A stretch of DNA of 64,000 nt from G963674685 sp963674685 (GTDB lineage Bacteria > Lernaellota > Lernaellaia > JACKCT01): positions 1,364,001 to 1,428,000 of the forward strand of contig CAXXWT010000002.1 of assembly GCA_963674685.2 (NCBI GenBank), written 5' to 3'. A program made the position numbers and the translations under genes. Shown in pieces: positions 27,982 to 36,803 of the stretch. How positions within the stretch are numbered: position 1 is the first letter of the stretch; each line of letters opens with the position of its first letter. Under the pieces are notes generated by a model. That model saw only the letters and a program-made list of their open reading frames with translations. It was not told the origin of the DNA and searched no databases.

Positions 27982-28025
27982 GGTGCGCCACACGCGCTTG
28001 CAGACCCTGGACCCTGGACCCGAAA
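27982..28025 (-). repeat. GTGTGGCGC module, truncated copy 3
   Basis: On the minus strand it reads CAGGGTCTGCAAGCGCGTGTGGCGCAC. The leading half (GGGTCTGCAAGCG-GTGTGGCGCA) matches the copy at 43221, but the following GGCCGC stem is missing. Confidence 0.5.
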
Positions 28026-28081
28026 CACTGGCCCATGCATTTTTAATGAAAAGGAGATTCCGAAATCAGCGGCGTAAGGGA

Positions 28082-29902
28082 CTAATGCCCGGCCTGAGAC
28101 TTCAGCCGCTTTCTCACGGCGACGCAAACCGCACGGCCGTCGCCATCGGCGTTTTCGACGGCGTATTGTACAAATTTTTTCCAGCGGGGACTGCGCGGCC
28201 ATAAGGCGGCGCCCCTTTCGGCCTCGCGACAGGCCGACGCCGTTTTCCCCGACGCGGCCAGGGCCGTCGCCCGCATCAACGCAATTCCATAATGTCCCGG
28301 ATAATTTTCCGCCAGATTGCTTAAGTCTATAAGCAGCTTTTCTTTTTCGCGCCGGCGTCCGATCAAAGAAAGGCAGCGCACTTTTCTGCTCAGACCGCTT
28401 TGGCGGTCGTCCAGAATCGTTTCGCAGGCCTTGCTCGCTTCCTCAAATTTGTTGTCTTCAAAAAATTTGCGAACCTTCCAAAATCCATATATCGACCGGC
28501 CTTCCATGACGACGCCCGTATAAAGCATGCTTCCGAGAAAAGTGAAAATGATCGCCGAAAAGATTGCGGATTTCCAAGGGGAGTTCTTCCGCTGTCCCCA
28601 GTCGTTTTCAAAAGCGATCATCGGCGCGGCGGCAAATCCCAGAAAGCAAAAAGCGTATAAGCGCGGCACGCTGCGCGACAAGGGAAAACTGACCAGGCCG
28701 TGAAGGAAAAACACCAGCGCTCCCGCCATCAGCGCCAGGCGGTAAATCCTTTGCGGATCGTCCGGCGCGAGCCGGCGCACGGTTTTGACGCCAAGCCAAA
28801 GTAAACGCGCCATCAGCGCCAGATATAAGATCAAGGCCGGGACGCCGAACTGCGCGGCGAGCTGAATGTAATCCTGATGCACGTCCTTGTGCATGAATTT
28901 GCCTTCCGGGTCCTCGGGCCTGCGCCTGGCGCTTAAGCAGCCGCGCATTTTTCCGGCGCCGCAACCGAATACGGGGTAATCCCGCGCCGTTTCCATTCCC
29001 TGACGCCACAGGGCGAGGCGGCCTTTGAAGGATGAGGACTTGATGTCGGATATTTCCGCGACCTCTTCCAGAACTCTTCCGCGCTTTTTGCCCGGCTGGT
29101 CGAATCCCCAGAAAATTGCAAGGGAAATCAGGGCCGCGACGCCAAGAGCCGCACCGGATGTCCAAATCCGTTTTTTGTTTTGCGCGGATATTGTCACAGC
29201 GGCCAGAAGAAGAGCGGAGCCGGCGGCGGCCGCCAGAATGGCGCCCCGGGAATATGCCAGGAGAAAGGGAATCATCACCGTCACGAAGGCGAGCAGGGCG
29301 AAAAAAAGTTGACTGCGGTTTGCCGAGGCCAGCGCGAGACCCACGCATATTGGGATTATCGGCGCGGCATATTGGGCGAAAACATTCGGATGGGAAAACA
29401 TACCGGCGATTTCTTCCCGAGGGAAAGGCGCCAGCGACCGGGGCAGATATCGATTGAAAAATCCCCAAAGGGATACGATCCACAGCACGGCCGCGCATGC
29501 GATCAGCGCCCGTCTCAAATCCGAGTCCTTCGGGGCAAGGCGGGCCGCGACGGCCATCGCGATAAAAGTCAGAACCAGATCATTTAACTCAAGGCGTCCT
29601 TCGGGCGTTATGTTCGAAAACGTATTGGCGGTCAGCAGCCAGCCGATGTTCAAGACAAGAAGAACGGCAAAGACGGGATCGAGTATTTTTTCCGTCCTTT
29701 TGGAAAGCGCGACCGCGGCGCACGCTAAAATCAGGAAAAAACGGAGCACGAAGGCTTTTTGCACGGAAAAGGTATCCGGCAGCCAGGGAATAAGAACAAT
29801 GGGAGGCAAAAGCAACGCCGCCCAAAGGCCGACTGATGCGATTTTCGCCGACAATGGCGTCATGGCGGCCGACGGATTTCGGCGGGTTGTCTTGGGATCC
29901 AT
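28082..29902 (-). CDS. O-antigen ligase-like (Wzy_C family) membrane protein
   Basis: A 606-residue protein with about twelve membrane helices in the first 430 residues and a soluble C-terminal tail. The family motif region is FGCGAGKMRGCLSARR followed by DVHQDYIQLAAQFGVPALILYL, typical of the O-antigen ligase (WaaL/Wzy_C) large periplasmic loop with its conserved Arg and His. Such enzymes ligate or polymerise glycans on the outer face of the inner membrane. The C-terminal region (about 470-606) has TPR-like helices (KFFEDNKFEEASKACETILD). It is convergent with the GT39-like gene and probably completes the same surface-glycan locus. Confidence 0.82.
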   Translation of the reverse strand: MDPKTTRRNPSAAMTPLSAKIASVGLWAALLLPPIVLIPWLPDTFSVQKAFVLRFFLILACAAVALSKRTEKILDPVFAVLLVLNIGWLLTANTFSNITPEGRLELNDLVLTFIAMAVAARLAPKDSDLRRALIACAAVLWIVSLWGFFNRYLPRSLAPFPREEIAGMFSHPNVFAQYAAPIIPICVGLALASANRSQLFFALLAFVTVMIPFLLAYSRGAILAAAAGSALLLAAVTISAQNKKRIWTSGAALGVAALISLAIFWGFDQPGKKRGRVLEEVAEISDIKSSSFKGRLALWRQGMETARDYPVFGCGAGKMRGCLSARRRPEDPEGKFMHKDVHQDYIQLAAQFGVPALILYLALMARLLWLGVKTVRRLAPDDPQRIYRLALMAGALVFFLHGLVSFPLSRSVPRLYAFCFLGFAAAPMIAFENDWGQRKNSPWKSAIFSAIIFTFLGSMLYTGVVMEGRSIYGFWKVRKFFEDNKFEEASKACETILDDRQSGLSRKVRCLSLIGRRREKEKLLIDLSNLAENYPGHYGIALMRATALAASGKTASACREAERGAALWPRSPRWKKFVQYAVENADGDGRAVCVAVRKRLKSQAGH

Positions 29903-29942
29903 TTCAAAAGACCGGTTAATCGGGTGCTTGAATTGTCATCGA

Positions 29943-30365
29943 TCAATCAGCGTAATTGGCGACATCGTCGGACTCGATCATTTCAAGACATTCGCCGACA
30001 ACCCACGCCCACTCGATATCGTCGACGTTGCGTTCGAGAATTTCTTCGCAGGTTCCTTCGAAACAGCCGGGATTAAATACGAATCCACTCCACTCGCCGT
30101 AAAGATAGGCGTTGCCTTCGCCTGTGCACCAGGACAGGAAGGAGTCGTCGTACTTTCCGTCCAGTTCGTTTGGCGTATGACGCCACCACATCCAAAAATC
30201 ATATGACGATTCAGTGCAATCGTTGATTTTGGCCAGGTAATCTTCGCAATGAACCGTATCCGCGTCGTCGTCATCGTCGTCGCCGCAGGCGAAAAAGACC
30301 GCCGTCATGATGGCGAGAACGCCGATAATCATCAAAGACAGCGCGTCGAGCCATAAACTCTTCAT
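29943..30365 (-). CDS. Six-cysteine lipoprotein with Asp-rich linker (paralogue 1)
   Basis: A 140-residue lipoprotein; the start is the ATG at 30365. The signal peptide ends FFACGDDDDDDADT, with the anchor Cys followed at once by an Asp run. The mature domain has six cysteines in the order Cys-x9-Cys, SWC, PGCF-x-GTC-EEI and a last Cys (HCEDYLAKINDC, FLSWC, GCFEGTCEEI, GEC), aromatic residues Trp and Tyr in between. It is the third of three tandem paralogues (next genes at 30383 and 30846) and I know no family for it. The pattern suggests three disulfides in the periplasm or on the outer surface. Confidence 0.8.
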   Translation of the reverse strand: MKSLWLDALSLMIIGVLAIMTAVFFACGDDDDDDADTVHCEDYLAKINDCTESSYDFWMWWRHTPNELDGKYDDSFLSWCTGEGNAYLYGEWSGFVFNPGCFEGTCEEILERNVDDIEWAWVVGECLEMIESDDVANYAD

Positions 30366-30382
30366 GGAATCAATCGCTTTTG

Positions 30383-30787
30383 TCAGCCATAGATGTTTTC
30401 GACGTAGACGCAGTCGCCGGGAGTCCATCCACCGCTGCGGGAATAGATTTCTTCACAGGTTCCTTCAAAGCATCCCGGGATAAAATCATAATATCCCCAG
30501 GGCGAACCCGGATCATATACTCCGCCGTTGCACCAGGATAAAAATGAGTCGTCGTAGACTCCTCCGTCGCCATAAGGATCCATTCTCCACCACAGACCGA
30601 AATCATAGGAACTTTCGGCGCAGCCGTTCATTCTGTCCAGATAATCCTGGCAACTCCCCGCGTCGTCATCGTCGTTATCATTGTTGTCGTCGTCATCGTC
30701 GCCGCATGCGAAAAAGACCGCCGTCATCGACGCCAGAATTCCAAGGATAATTAATGACGCAATGTTAATGATCGAAACTCTAAACAT
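30383..30787 (-). CDS. Six-cysteine lipoprotein with Asp-rich linker (paralogue 2)
   Basis: A 134-residue lipoprotein. The ATG at 30787 has an AGGAGG site. Signal peptide ASMTAVFFACGDDDDDNNDNDDDD ends at the lipid-anchor Cys, then an Asp/Asn run. The Cys pattern equals the neighbours: SCQDYLDRMNGC, SFLSWC, PGCFEGTCEEI, GDC. SYDFGLWWR (30650-30590 region) and SFLSWC are nearly the same as in paralogue 1. The gap to the next gene is 17 bases, so the three are probably one transcript. Confidence 0.8.
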   Translation of the reverse strand: MFRVSIINIASLIILGILASMTAVFFACGDDDDDNNDNDDDDAGSCQDYLDRMNGCAESSYDFGLWWRMDPYGDGGVYDDSFLSWCNGGVYDPGSPWGYYDFIPGCFEGTCEEIYSRSGGWTPGDCVYVENIYG

Positions 30788-30845
30788 ACTCAACCTCCTG
30801 TGAAACAAACGTTATCGCCGCTTTTTTATATCGACTGAAGATCCT

Positions 30846-31274
30846 CTAGTATATGTCATAGGGATCGTAATCCACGCACCAACCGGGCAAATGCCTGCTG
30901 CCCTTGTCGTTAATGTCCTCGCAACTTCCCGTGAAGCACCAGGAACTGAAGTCGTAATAACTCCACCGGCCGATCTGCTCATAACCGGCGCCCTGACACC
31001 AGGAAATAAAACGGCTTTCGTAAACGACCGGCCAGCCGAAGTAATCATACCAGCAATCTTTTAAGTGATCGGCCATATCCTGACACGGGGAGTCGTCATC
31101 GTCGGCGTCATCGTCACTGTCATCATCCGCGTCGTCATTGCCGTAGCTGCTGTCGGTATCGTCATTGTCATCATTGTCGTCGTCGTCGCCGCACGCGAAA
31201 AATACCGCCGTCATCGCCGCCAGTATTCCAAGGACAAATAAAGATAAAACATCAATCCAGGAAATCCGCTTCAT
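30846..31274 (-). CDS. Six-cysteine lipoprotein with Asp-rich linker (paralogue 3)
   Basis: A 142-residue lipoprotein, first in the transcriptional order. The ATG at 31274 has AGGAGACTGATT. The signal peptide ends FFACGDDDDNDD and is followed by the longest linker of the three (about 30 residues of Asp, Asn, Ser). The Cys domain is PCQDMADHLKDC, FISWCQG, SSWCFTGSCEDI, GWC. It has the same first-helix sequence VLGILAAMTAVFFACGDDDD as the others, which shows common descent. No function is known. Confidence 0.8.
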   Translation of the reverse strand: MKRISWIDVLSLFVLGILAAMTAVFFACGDDDDNDDNDDTDSSYGNDDADDDSDDDADDDDSPCQDMADHLKDCWYDYFGWPVVYESRFISWCQGAGYEQIGRWSYYDFSSWCFTGSCEDINDKGSRHLPGWCVDYDPYDIY

Positions 31275-31339
31275 AATCAGTCTCCTATATCAAACATTAA
31301 GTAAGAATAACTTGTGCGCGACCTAAAGTAAATGGCTTA

Positions 31340-32293
31340 TCAATAACCGTCTTTCCGTTGATAATGCGTATCAGCGCCGAGCATGCGCTTTTCGATCAGG
31401 CCCTTTTTACAAAGGCGATCGAGGATTCGTTGCGCCAGGTCGGCTTCGATATCCAGGGATGATTTCAGCGCCTTTTCCTCGACGCTGCGGCGCGACAGCA
31501 AGGAAAGAATCTGCTCTTCTGTGGACCGCGTGGTCTCCTTGCGTTTTTCACGATGAAAAGCGCCGATCACTTCCACGTTATCCATCGCGAATCGATTTTT
31601 GATCGCCGTTAGCTCCTCGCGGGATAATCCTTGCGCCGAATCCTCCGCCGGCAGGCGGTCCACCGTGTTGAGCTGCACCGTGTCGGGCTGTATTTTTCGC
31701 GCGGCGGCAATGAGCGCGTCGATCTCTTCCTCAGTGTCGTTAAAGCCCTTGCAGAAAAGAATTTCCAGATCGATTTTTCCTTGAAACTCGTTTCGAAATT
31801 GCACCAGGCCTTCGATGATCTCATCCACGTTGAGCGACGGATGATGCCTGTTGATGCGCGCCAGCGTTTTGGGCAAAGCCGAATCCAGGCTGGGCATGAC
31901 CAGATCCGCCATGGCGAGCTCGGCGCGCACTTCGGGGTGCGTTATCAAAGATGCGTTGGTGATGACGGCGACCGGCGTATCCGTGAGTTCGCGGATCAGC
32001 CGGATGCAATCGCCCAGGCGCGCATACAGCGTCGGCTCGCCTTTTCCCGCAAAGGTGATCCAGTCCAGCTTGTCGTCGGGCAGATAGCGGCGCAGTTCCG
32101 CCTTCACGTCGGCGAACGGAACATATTCGGACCGCTCGACGGTCAGCTTTTCCGTTTTTCCGCACTCGCAATACACGCAGTTGAAAGAACAAATTTTATC
32201 GTCAAAAAGATCGATCCCCAGGCTCACTCCCAGGCGGCGGGAGGGCACGGGGCCGAAGAGAATTTTATATCCGGCTTTGGGCGGGCTTTTCAT
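31340..32293 (-). CDS. Radical SAM protein, COG0731/wybutosine-like
   Basis: A 317-residue radical SAM enzyme. Start chosen at ATG 32293 (MKSPPKAGYKILFGPVPSRR). The iron-sulfur cluster motif is CSFNCVYCE, preceded by FGPVPSRRLGVSLGIDL, the hallmark of the COG0731 group related to the tRNA-modifying TYW1 family. FAGKGEPTLYARL binds AdoMet (GGE-like). The C-terminal 70 residues form a winged-helix-like domain (EEKALKSSLDIEADLAQRILDRLCKKGLIEKR). Its substrate is unknown. It begins just after the terminator of the tRNA-Ser genes. Confidence 0.85.
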   Translation of the reverse strand: MKSPPKAGYKILFGPVPSRRLGVSLGIDLFDDKICSFNCVYCECGKTEKLTVERSEYVPFADVKAELRRYLPDDKLDWITFAGKGEPTLYARLGDCIRLIRELTDTPVAVITNASLITHPEVRAELAMADLVMPSLDSALPKTLARINRHHPSLNVDEIIEGLVQFRNEFQGKIDLEILFCKGFNDTEEEIDALIAAARKIQPDTVQLNTVDRLPAEDSAQGLSREELTAIKNRFAMDNVEVIGAFHREKRKETTRSTEEQILSLLSRRSVEEKALKSSLDIEADLAQRILDRLCKKGLIEKRMLGADTHYQRKDGY

Positions 32294-32307
32294 GATTTTT
32301 TCCCCAT

Positions 32308-32349
32308 AAAAAAACGCCGGGCCGCAATGTATACCATTGCGACCCGGTC
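32308..32349 (-). terminator. Rho-independent terminator downstream of tRNA-Ser
   Basis: Read on the minus strand, a stem CCGGG..GCAATG pairs with CATTGC..CCCGG around a 5-base loop (32317-32348), followed by seven T residues (32308-32314). It lies directly after the tRNA-Ser(GCU) gene and before the radical SAM gene. Confidence 0.85.
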
Positions 32350-32362
32350 GTCGAATCAAAAA

Positions 32363-32450
32363 CGGAGAGAGAGGGATTCGAACCCTCGGTGCGGGGTTAA
32401 CGCACACTCGCTTAGCAGGCGAGCACCTTCGGCCTCTCGGTCATCTCTCC
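32363..32450 (-). tRNA. tRNA-Ser(GCU)
   Basis: The minus strand folds as a class II tRNA: acceptor GGAGAGA pairs with TCTCTCC, the anticodon loop is CTGCTAA (anticodon GCT) in the stem CTCGC/GCGAG, the long variable arm is present and the T-arm has GGTTCGAATCC. A G follows the acceptor stem as discriminator. Adjacent to tRNA-Ser(UGA). Confidence 0.93.
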
Positions 32451-32477
32451 ATGCCAAAATGCCTGTAATGTTCAGAT

Positions 32478-32562
32478 CGGAGGAGGAGGGATTCGAACCC
32501 CCGTGGCTGTTACACCAAGCGGTTTTCAAGACCGCCCCCATCGGCCGCTCGGGCACTCCTCC
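32478..32562 (-). tRNA. tRNA-Ser(UGA)
   Basis: Class II tRNA on the minus strand: acceptor GGAGGAG/CTCCTCC, anticodon loop with TGA between GCGGT and ACCGC, variable arm and T-arm GGTTCGAATCC. It is 27 bases upstream of the tRNA-Ser(GCU) gene in the same direction. Confidence 0.93.
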
Positions 32563-32684
32563 TCTTTCTCGATACTTTCAATGATCCGGCGGCGCCGGAA
32601 GATTTTTAAAAGAAAAAACCTTGCGGCGACGCAAATCAGACGTTTTCATTAATGTTTCATCGGCGGATTGTCAATCCCGACCGG

Positions 32685-34145
32685 CTAAATCTCTTCCGCG
32701 TTTTGGCCCTGTTTTTTCTTCAAGGCCGGGATGGCCTGCGCTAGATCCTTCATGTTCAAACCGGTCAGGCTTTCAATCACCGGCGGCAATTGCGCGATGA
32801 TTTTGGTCACGTCGCCGGTGACCTTGCTGGCGCCGCCGCCGTCCTCGCCCATGTTGACGATGGTGATCTTATCGGTTTTCGCCAGCGGCGCGGCGATGTT
32901 GGACGCCAGTTGCGGCAGGACTTCCAGGAACATCTGCACGATGGCCGCCTGGTTGTAATTCTGCCAGGACTCGGCTTTCTTCTGCATGGAAAGGGCTTCG
33001 GCCAGACCCGTGGCCTGAATAATCTCCGCTTCCGCCAATCCCTTGGCCTTGTTGGCTTCAGCCTCCGCCGTGCCTTCGGCCTTCACGGCGGCGGCGCGGC
33101 CAAGGGCCTCGTTTTCCGATTTAAATCGCTCGGCTTCGGCGAGTTGCTGAACGCGGAATTTTTCCGCCTGGGCGGGTTTCTCGACTGTCGCCGAAAGCTC
33201 CTTTTCCCTCCTGGCGATTTCCTGCTCCTGCAACTCGATGCGCTTTTGCTTTTCGACGATTTCGACCTGCACCTCTTCGGCGCGGACTAGCTGAGCCTTT
33301 TTGTTTTTTTGCAGATCGTAAGCCAGGTCTTTTTCCGCTCTTTTGGTTTCGACTTCCACTTCGTATCCGGCCCGTTTGACCTGATATTCCTTTTGCGCTT
33401 CGGCGATATTCGTTTCCGCTATCAGGCGCGCCACCTCCCCGGATTTCTTGGCTTCGGCGCTTCTGATGACCGAGTCCCTGTCCGCTTCGGCCTGCGCGAT
33501 AACGGCGTCGCGCTTGACTTCCGCCGTGCGCGGCTTGCCGAGGGCTTCCAGGTATCCGTGCTTGTCCCGGATATCACGCAACGTGAAACTGACGATCTGC
33601 AAACCCATGTTGGCCAGGTCCGTGGCGGCGACTTCCTGCACCCGCGTGGAGAAGTCGTCGCGCTTTTTGTAAATGGCCTCGACGGTCATTGTTCCCAAAA
33701 TGGCGCGCAAGTGCCCTTCCACGGTTTGCAGGGCCACGTTCATGATCTCTTTACTTCCCTTTGACATAAACTGTTCCGCCGCCGTGCGGATGGATGCGTC
33801 GTCGCCCTTCACCTTAATCTGCGCCACGCCGTCAACGATCACGGGCACGCCCAGTTCGGTGTAGACTTCCGGCGTTGTGATGTCGATTGTCATAACCTCC
33901 AGGGACAATATGTCGGACCTTTCCACAAGAGGCCATATGAAGGCGCCGCCGCCTTTTTTCATGCGGTATCCGACCTTTTGCTTTTGTCCCTGCTCGTCGA
34001 CGATGTTGTGATTGAGACCGGAAATGATCAGAACCTGGTTGGGACCCACTTTCTGATACCGCCGGGCGATAGCGATGATCAGAATAAAAAACGAAACGAG
34101 AATCGCCAGAACGATTCCGACGACCATCCCCTGGGAAAGCACCAT
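32685..34145 (-). CDS. Flotillin-like SPFH-domain membrane scaffold protein
   Basis: A 486-residue protein. Residues 5-28 form a membrane anchor (GMVVGIVLAILVSFFILIIAI). The SPFH/band-7 domain occupies about 35-200 (VGPNQVLIISGLNHN, VPVIVDGVAQIKVKG, ILGTMTVEAIYKKRDDF). From about 210 to 400 there is a long coiled coil of Ala/Glu-rich repeats (AEADRDSVIRSAEAKKSGEVARLIAETNIAEAQK), as in flotillin and YqiK. It forms membrane microdomains. An NfeD-like gene lies directly upstream; such pairs are common. Start is the ATG at 34145. Confidence 0.9.
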   Translation of the reverse strand: MVLSQGMVVGIVLAILVSFFILIIAIARRYQKVGPNQVLIISGLNHNIVDEQGQKQKVGYRMKKGGGAFIWPLVERSDILSLEVMTIDITTPEVYTELGVPVIVDGVAQIKVKGDDASIRTAAEQFMSKGSKEIMNVALQTVEGHLRAILGTMTVEAIYKKRDDFSTRVQEVAATDLANMGLQIVSFTLRDIRDKHGYLEALGKPRTAEVKRDAVIAQAEADRDSVIRSAEAKKSGEVARLIAETNIAEAQKEYQVKRAGYEVEVETKRAEKDLAYDLQKNKKAQLVRAEEVQVEIVEKQKRIELQEQEIARREKELSATVEKPAQAEKFRVQQLAEAERFKSENEALGRAAAVKAEGTAEAEANKAKGLAEAEIIQATGLAEALSMQKKAESWQNYNQAAIVQMFLEVLPQLASNIAAPLAKTDKITIVNMGEDGGGASKVTGDVTKIIAQLPPVIESLTGLNMKDLAQAIPALKKKQGQNAEEI

Positions 34146-34220
34146 GAAAAACCTCCTTGCCGGCCGTAACCTGCGTTCGTGTTCTTTATTGGCCGTGCAA
34201 TACCGGTTCGATCACCCGGA

Positions 34221-34784
34221 TTACACCTCTTTTAATTTGCGCACGTAATAAATGCCGCCTTCGATGCGGCTGATATAAACTTTTTCATACTTCTCGATAG
34301 GGCCGTCGTCGCCGTCGATGCGCGCCGGCGCCGTGTAGCGCGAACCCATGGCCTGGTAGACGATTTCGCCGGTGCCTCCCGTCTCGATTCTGGTAGCCGT
34401 CGAGGCTTGAGCGCCGATAAGCTCCGAGACCTTGGGCTCGCTGCTGGCTTGCGTGACGCTGCTTAAGGCTTTGACGACGTAGAAAAACACCGCGGCGATC
34501 AGAACGCCCGAAGGACTGGCCATGATCAGGCTGCCGAAAAGTCCCATGCCCATGCCCTTGACGGCCACCATGCCCAGGCCTCCGAAACTCACCAGAAAAG
34601 TGGCCAGGACGTTGGGCGACAGCGGCGACAGGTGCAGATCTCCCGATCCGACGTGGCCGTGGTCCGCGTCGTGGCCGAAATCACCGTCATGGCCGATGTC
34701 CAGCATAGGTCCGATGACGCCGACCAAAAGGGCGTATCCCAATCCCAGCACAAGGCAAATGAGATAAACGATTTCAAAACCCAT
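34221..34784 (-). CDS. NfeD-like membrane protein, flotillin partner
   Basis: A 187-residue protein with three to four hydrophobic helices in the first 115 residues (IVYLICLVLGLGYALLVGVIG, VLATFLVSFGGLGMVAVKG, SPSGVLIAAVFFYVVKAL), a His/Asp-rich loop between them (DIGHDGDFGHDADHGH, possibly metal-binding), and a C-terminal OB-like domain (about 130-187; GQAS-like YQAMGSRYTAPARI). NfeD proteins of this kind accompany flotillins and probably control their assembly. The gene lies 75 bases upstream of the flotillin gene and both are read in the same direction. Confidence 0.85.
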   Translation of the reverse strand: MGFEIVYLICLVLGLGYALLVGVIGPMLDIGHDGDFGHDADHGHVGSGDLHLSPLSPNVLATFLVSFGGLGMVAVKGMGMGLFGSLIMASPSGVLIAAVFFYVVKALSSVTQASSEPKVSELIGAQASTATRIETGGTGEIVYQAMGSRYTAPARIDGDDGPIEKYEKVYISRIEGGIYYVRKLKEV

Positions 34785-35021
34785 TAAGCCTTCCCCGCGT
34801 TATCAGTGCGACCGCGCCGTAAAATTTACGTATGACATGAATTGCTATTGGCCTGCGTAAATAGTAGAAATATAATCGGAGGCGGTCAAGCGATTTCACG
34901 CCGGATAGGGGCGTTTCGGTCTTTGTAAAAAGCCGTGAAACGGGGTGCGGCTGGTCAAACAGGGCTTTTCGTTATAAAAGTGGCGCGCAGGCATTGCGCC
35001 CTAAAATAGCACAGGTGTTCG

Positions 35022-35579
35022 ATGGACGTTCAAAAAGTTTTAGACGTATTGGAAAAATCCATTAAGGATCTTCGCCTGGAGTACGAGCAGTTTTTTGCCG
35101 GGGAAATGCGTCAGGAACCCGCGAAAAAACGAAACGAGATTAAAAGAGTCATTTTCAAGCTTTCAAATTCTTATATTACGAACACGGGATTGAAGTTTCG
35201 TTTTCAGAGCCTGCAGGGAACTTTCAACGCCTACCAGCGCCTGTGGGACAGGATTCAGCACGAAATCGAACTGGGAGTATACAAACCCCACATTGACAAA
35301 GCCGAAAGAGAAAGAGTTTTTCGCGAGGAGCAACGAAAAAAGAAGATTGAATGGCGTCAGAAACTCCGCGATCGGGCGGACGGGGAAATACGTGTTCTTT
35401 ACGATCAATACATGGAAGCGCGCAAGCAGACCAATGCTCCCGGCAAAGTCAGTTTCGAAGGCTTCAAGTCTTCTCTGGAAAAACAAAAGCCCCTGTTGAA
35501 AAAGAAATTCGGCGGCGAAATCGATTTTAAAATTTCCGTGGAAGACGGCAAGGTCAAAGTCAAAGGCGTGAAGAAGTAG
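35022..35579 (+). CDS. MXAN_5187-type C-terminal-domain-like protein
   Basis: A 185-residue soluble, strongly charged protein. It opens with VEKSIKDLRLEYEQFFAGEMRQEP, then KRVIFKLSNSYITNTGLKFRFQSLQGTFNAYQRLWDRIQHEIELGVYKPH, which resembles the C-terminal domain of the Myxococcus protein MXAN_5187 (LEYEKYF-type start and the RFQSLQGxFNxxxRLWDR block). The rest is helical and basic with a small C-terminal beta part (EIDFKISVEDGKVKVKG). Molecular role is unknown. It is a single gene with a weak ribosome site. The match supports a deltaproteobacterial affinity. Confidence 0.6.
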   Translation: MDVQKVLDVLEKSIKDLRLEYEQFFAGEMRQEPAKKRNEIKRVIFKLSNSYITNTGLKFRFQSLQGTFNAYQRLWDRIQHEIELGVYKPHIDKAERERVFREEQRKKKIEWRQKLRDRADGEIRVLYDQYMEARKQTNAPGKVSFEGFKSSLEKQKPLLKKKFGGEIDFKISVEDGKVKVKGVKK

Positions 35580-35650
35580 TTGTCGGCGAAAGATATTTAA
35601 AGTTTTCAGATTCTATTCTACCTTGATGGGCGTTTTGCAGATTTAAGTTC

Positions 35651-35698
35651 GGGTTTCGGGTCCGCACTCGCGTGTGGCACAGCCGCCCTCGGCTGTGC
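35651..35698 (+). repeat. GTGTGGC hairpin module, copy 4
   Basis: CGGGTCCGCACTCGCGTGTGG then CACAGCCGCCCTCGGCTGTG. The stem AGCCG/CGGCT and the leader GGTTTCGGGTC match the copies at 12873 and 43221. Confidence 0.6.
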
Positions 35699-35767
35699 AT
35701 GCTTCGGCTCTGCAAGTGTGCATGACGCATCGCGATCGTTTGGCCGTATCAATAATCGTTAATAGAC

Positions 35768-36799
35768 TTACGCCAGCGACAGAACGTAATCCGGGCCGAT
35801 GATCCTGTTCCACATTTTTCGCCTGGATTTATTCACAACACCATCGGGCATCACGATTGATTTTGCGATCTTGCATCCTTCCGGCGCGCGGGCGTTTGCT
35901 CCGATCACGATCTCCGGCCCAAGCTGCGTATCTTTTTCCACCACGGCTCCCGCGCATATGGCGCACGGCGCGTTGAGCTTCGCCGAGCGGTCCACCCGGG
36001 CATCCGGCGAAATGAAAACTCCCGGCGCCGTCTCGCGCAAATCCGAAAGAGCGTAGGGGAAGGGGCAGGGCTTTCGGTCGAGTATGACAAACTGCGCCGC
36101 CGCGTAATCGTCCGGCGTTCCCAGATCGAAAAATGGCGTGTCGCTAAAGTGAGCCCGAACCGAACCGGGGGATTTTTGAATCAGCGGCAAATACACGTCG
36201 GCGTTGATGCAAAAACTGTTCGATTGGGGCATGTGCCGGAATATTTCCGGGCTGATGGCGTGCGCGCCGATAAACACGCCCTGATCTTCGCAGGCTTTAC
36301 CCAGCCTTCCGGCGATATCCACGACGGCGCCGCCTGAGGAAACCGCGACCGGCCCGAAGCGCGAGTTGCGCCGGTCGCGGCGCAGAACCATCGTCGCGAC
36401 GGCGCCGCTTTTTTTGTGCTCGCGGATGAGTTGCGATAAATCCGGTTTGGATAAAGTGTCGCCGTTTAACACGATGAACGGATCGGAGGCCGACAGAAAA
36501 TCTTCGAGCCTTTTGATCCCGCCGCCGGTGCCGAGGATGTCCGGTGTTTCGTGGGAAAACGTGATTTTCTGACCGAAAGGCGCGCCGTTCGCGTATGCGT
36601 CGATCAGCGATGGCGCGTGATAATGCGCGTTGACCGCCACCTCGCGGATTCCGGCCGCGTCGAGCATAAAAAAAGCGTGTTCGATCAGCGGGTGGGCGAT
36701 GACCGGTATGAGAGGCTTCGGCGTGTCTTCGGTTATCGGGCGCAGCCTCGTTCCGAATCCCGCGGCCAGAACCAGCGCGCGCGTGGAATTGTTTGTCAT
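35768..36799 (-). CDS. Sugar-nucleotide (NDP-sugar) nucleotidyltransferase
   Basis: A 343-residue cytoplasmic enzyme. The ATG at 36799 begins MTNNSTRALVLAAGFGTRLRP, the nucleotidyltransferase signature GxGTRL; TEDTPKPLIPVIAHPLIEH and NGDTLSKPDLS follow as the sugar-phosphate and metal-binding loops. The C-terminal 100 residues are a left-handed beta-helix (VFISPDARVDRSAKLNAPCAICAGAVV). It makes an NDP-sugar from NTP and a sugar 1-phosphate, for surface glycan synthesis. A four-base gap separates it from the M14 carboxypeptidase gene. Confidence 0.85.
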   Translation of the reverse strand: MTNNSTRALVLAAGFGTRLRPITEDTPKPLIPVIAHPLIEHAFFMLDAAGIREVAVNAHYHAPSLIDAYANGAPFGQKITFSHETPDILGTGGGIKRLEDFLSASDPFIVLNGDTLSKPDLSQLIREHKKSGAVATMVLRRDRRNSRFGPVAVSSGGAVVDIAGRLGKACEDQGVFIGAHAISPEIFRHMPQSNSFCINADVYLPLIQKSPGSVRAHFSDTPFFDLGTPDDYAAAQFVILDRKPCPFPYALSDLRETAPGVFISPDARVDRSAKLNAPCAICAGAVVEKDTQLGPEIVIGANARAPEGCKIAKSIVMPDGVVNKSRRKMWNRIIGPDYVLSLA

Positions 36800-36803
36800 T
36801 TTT

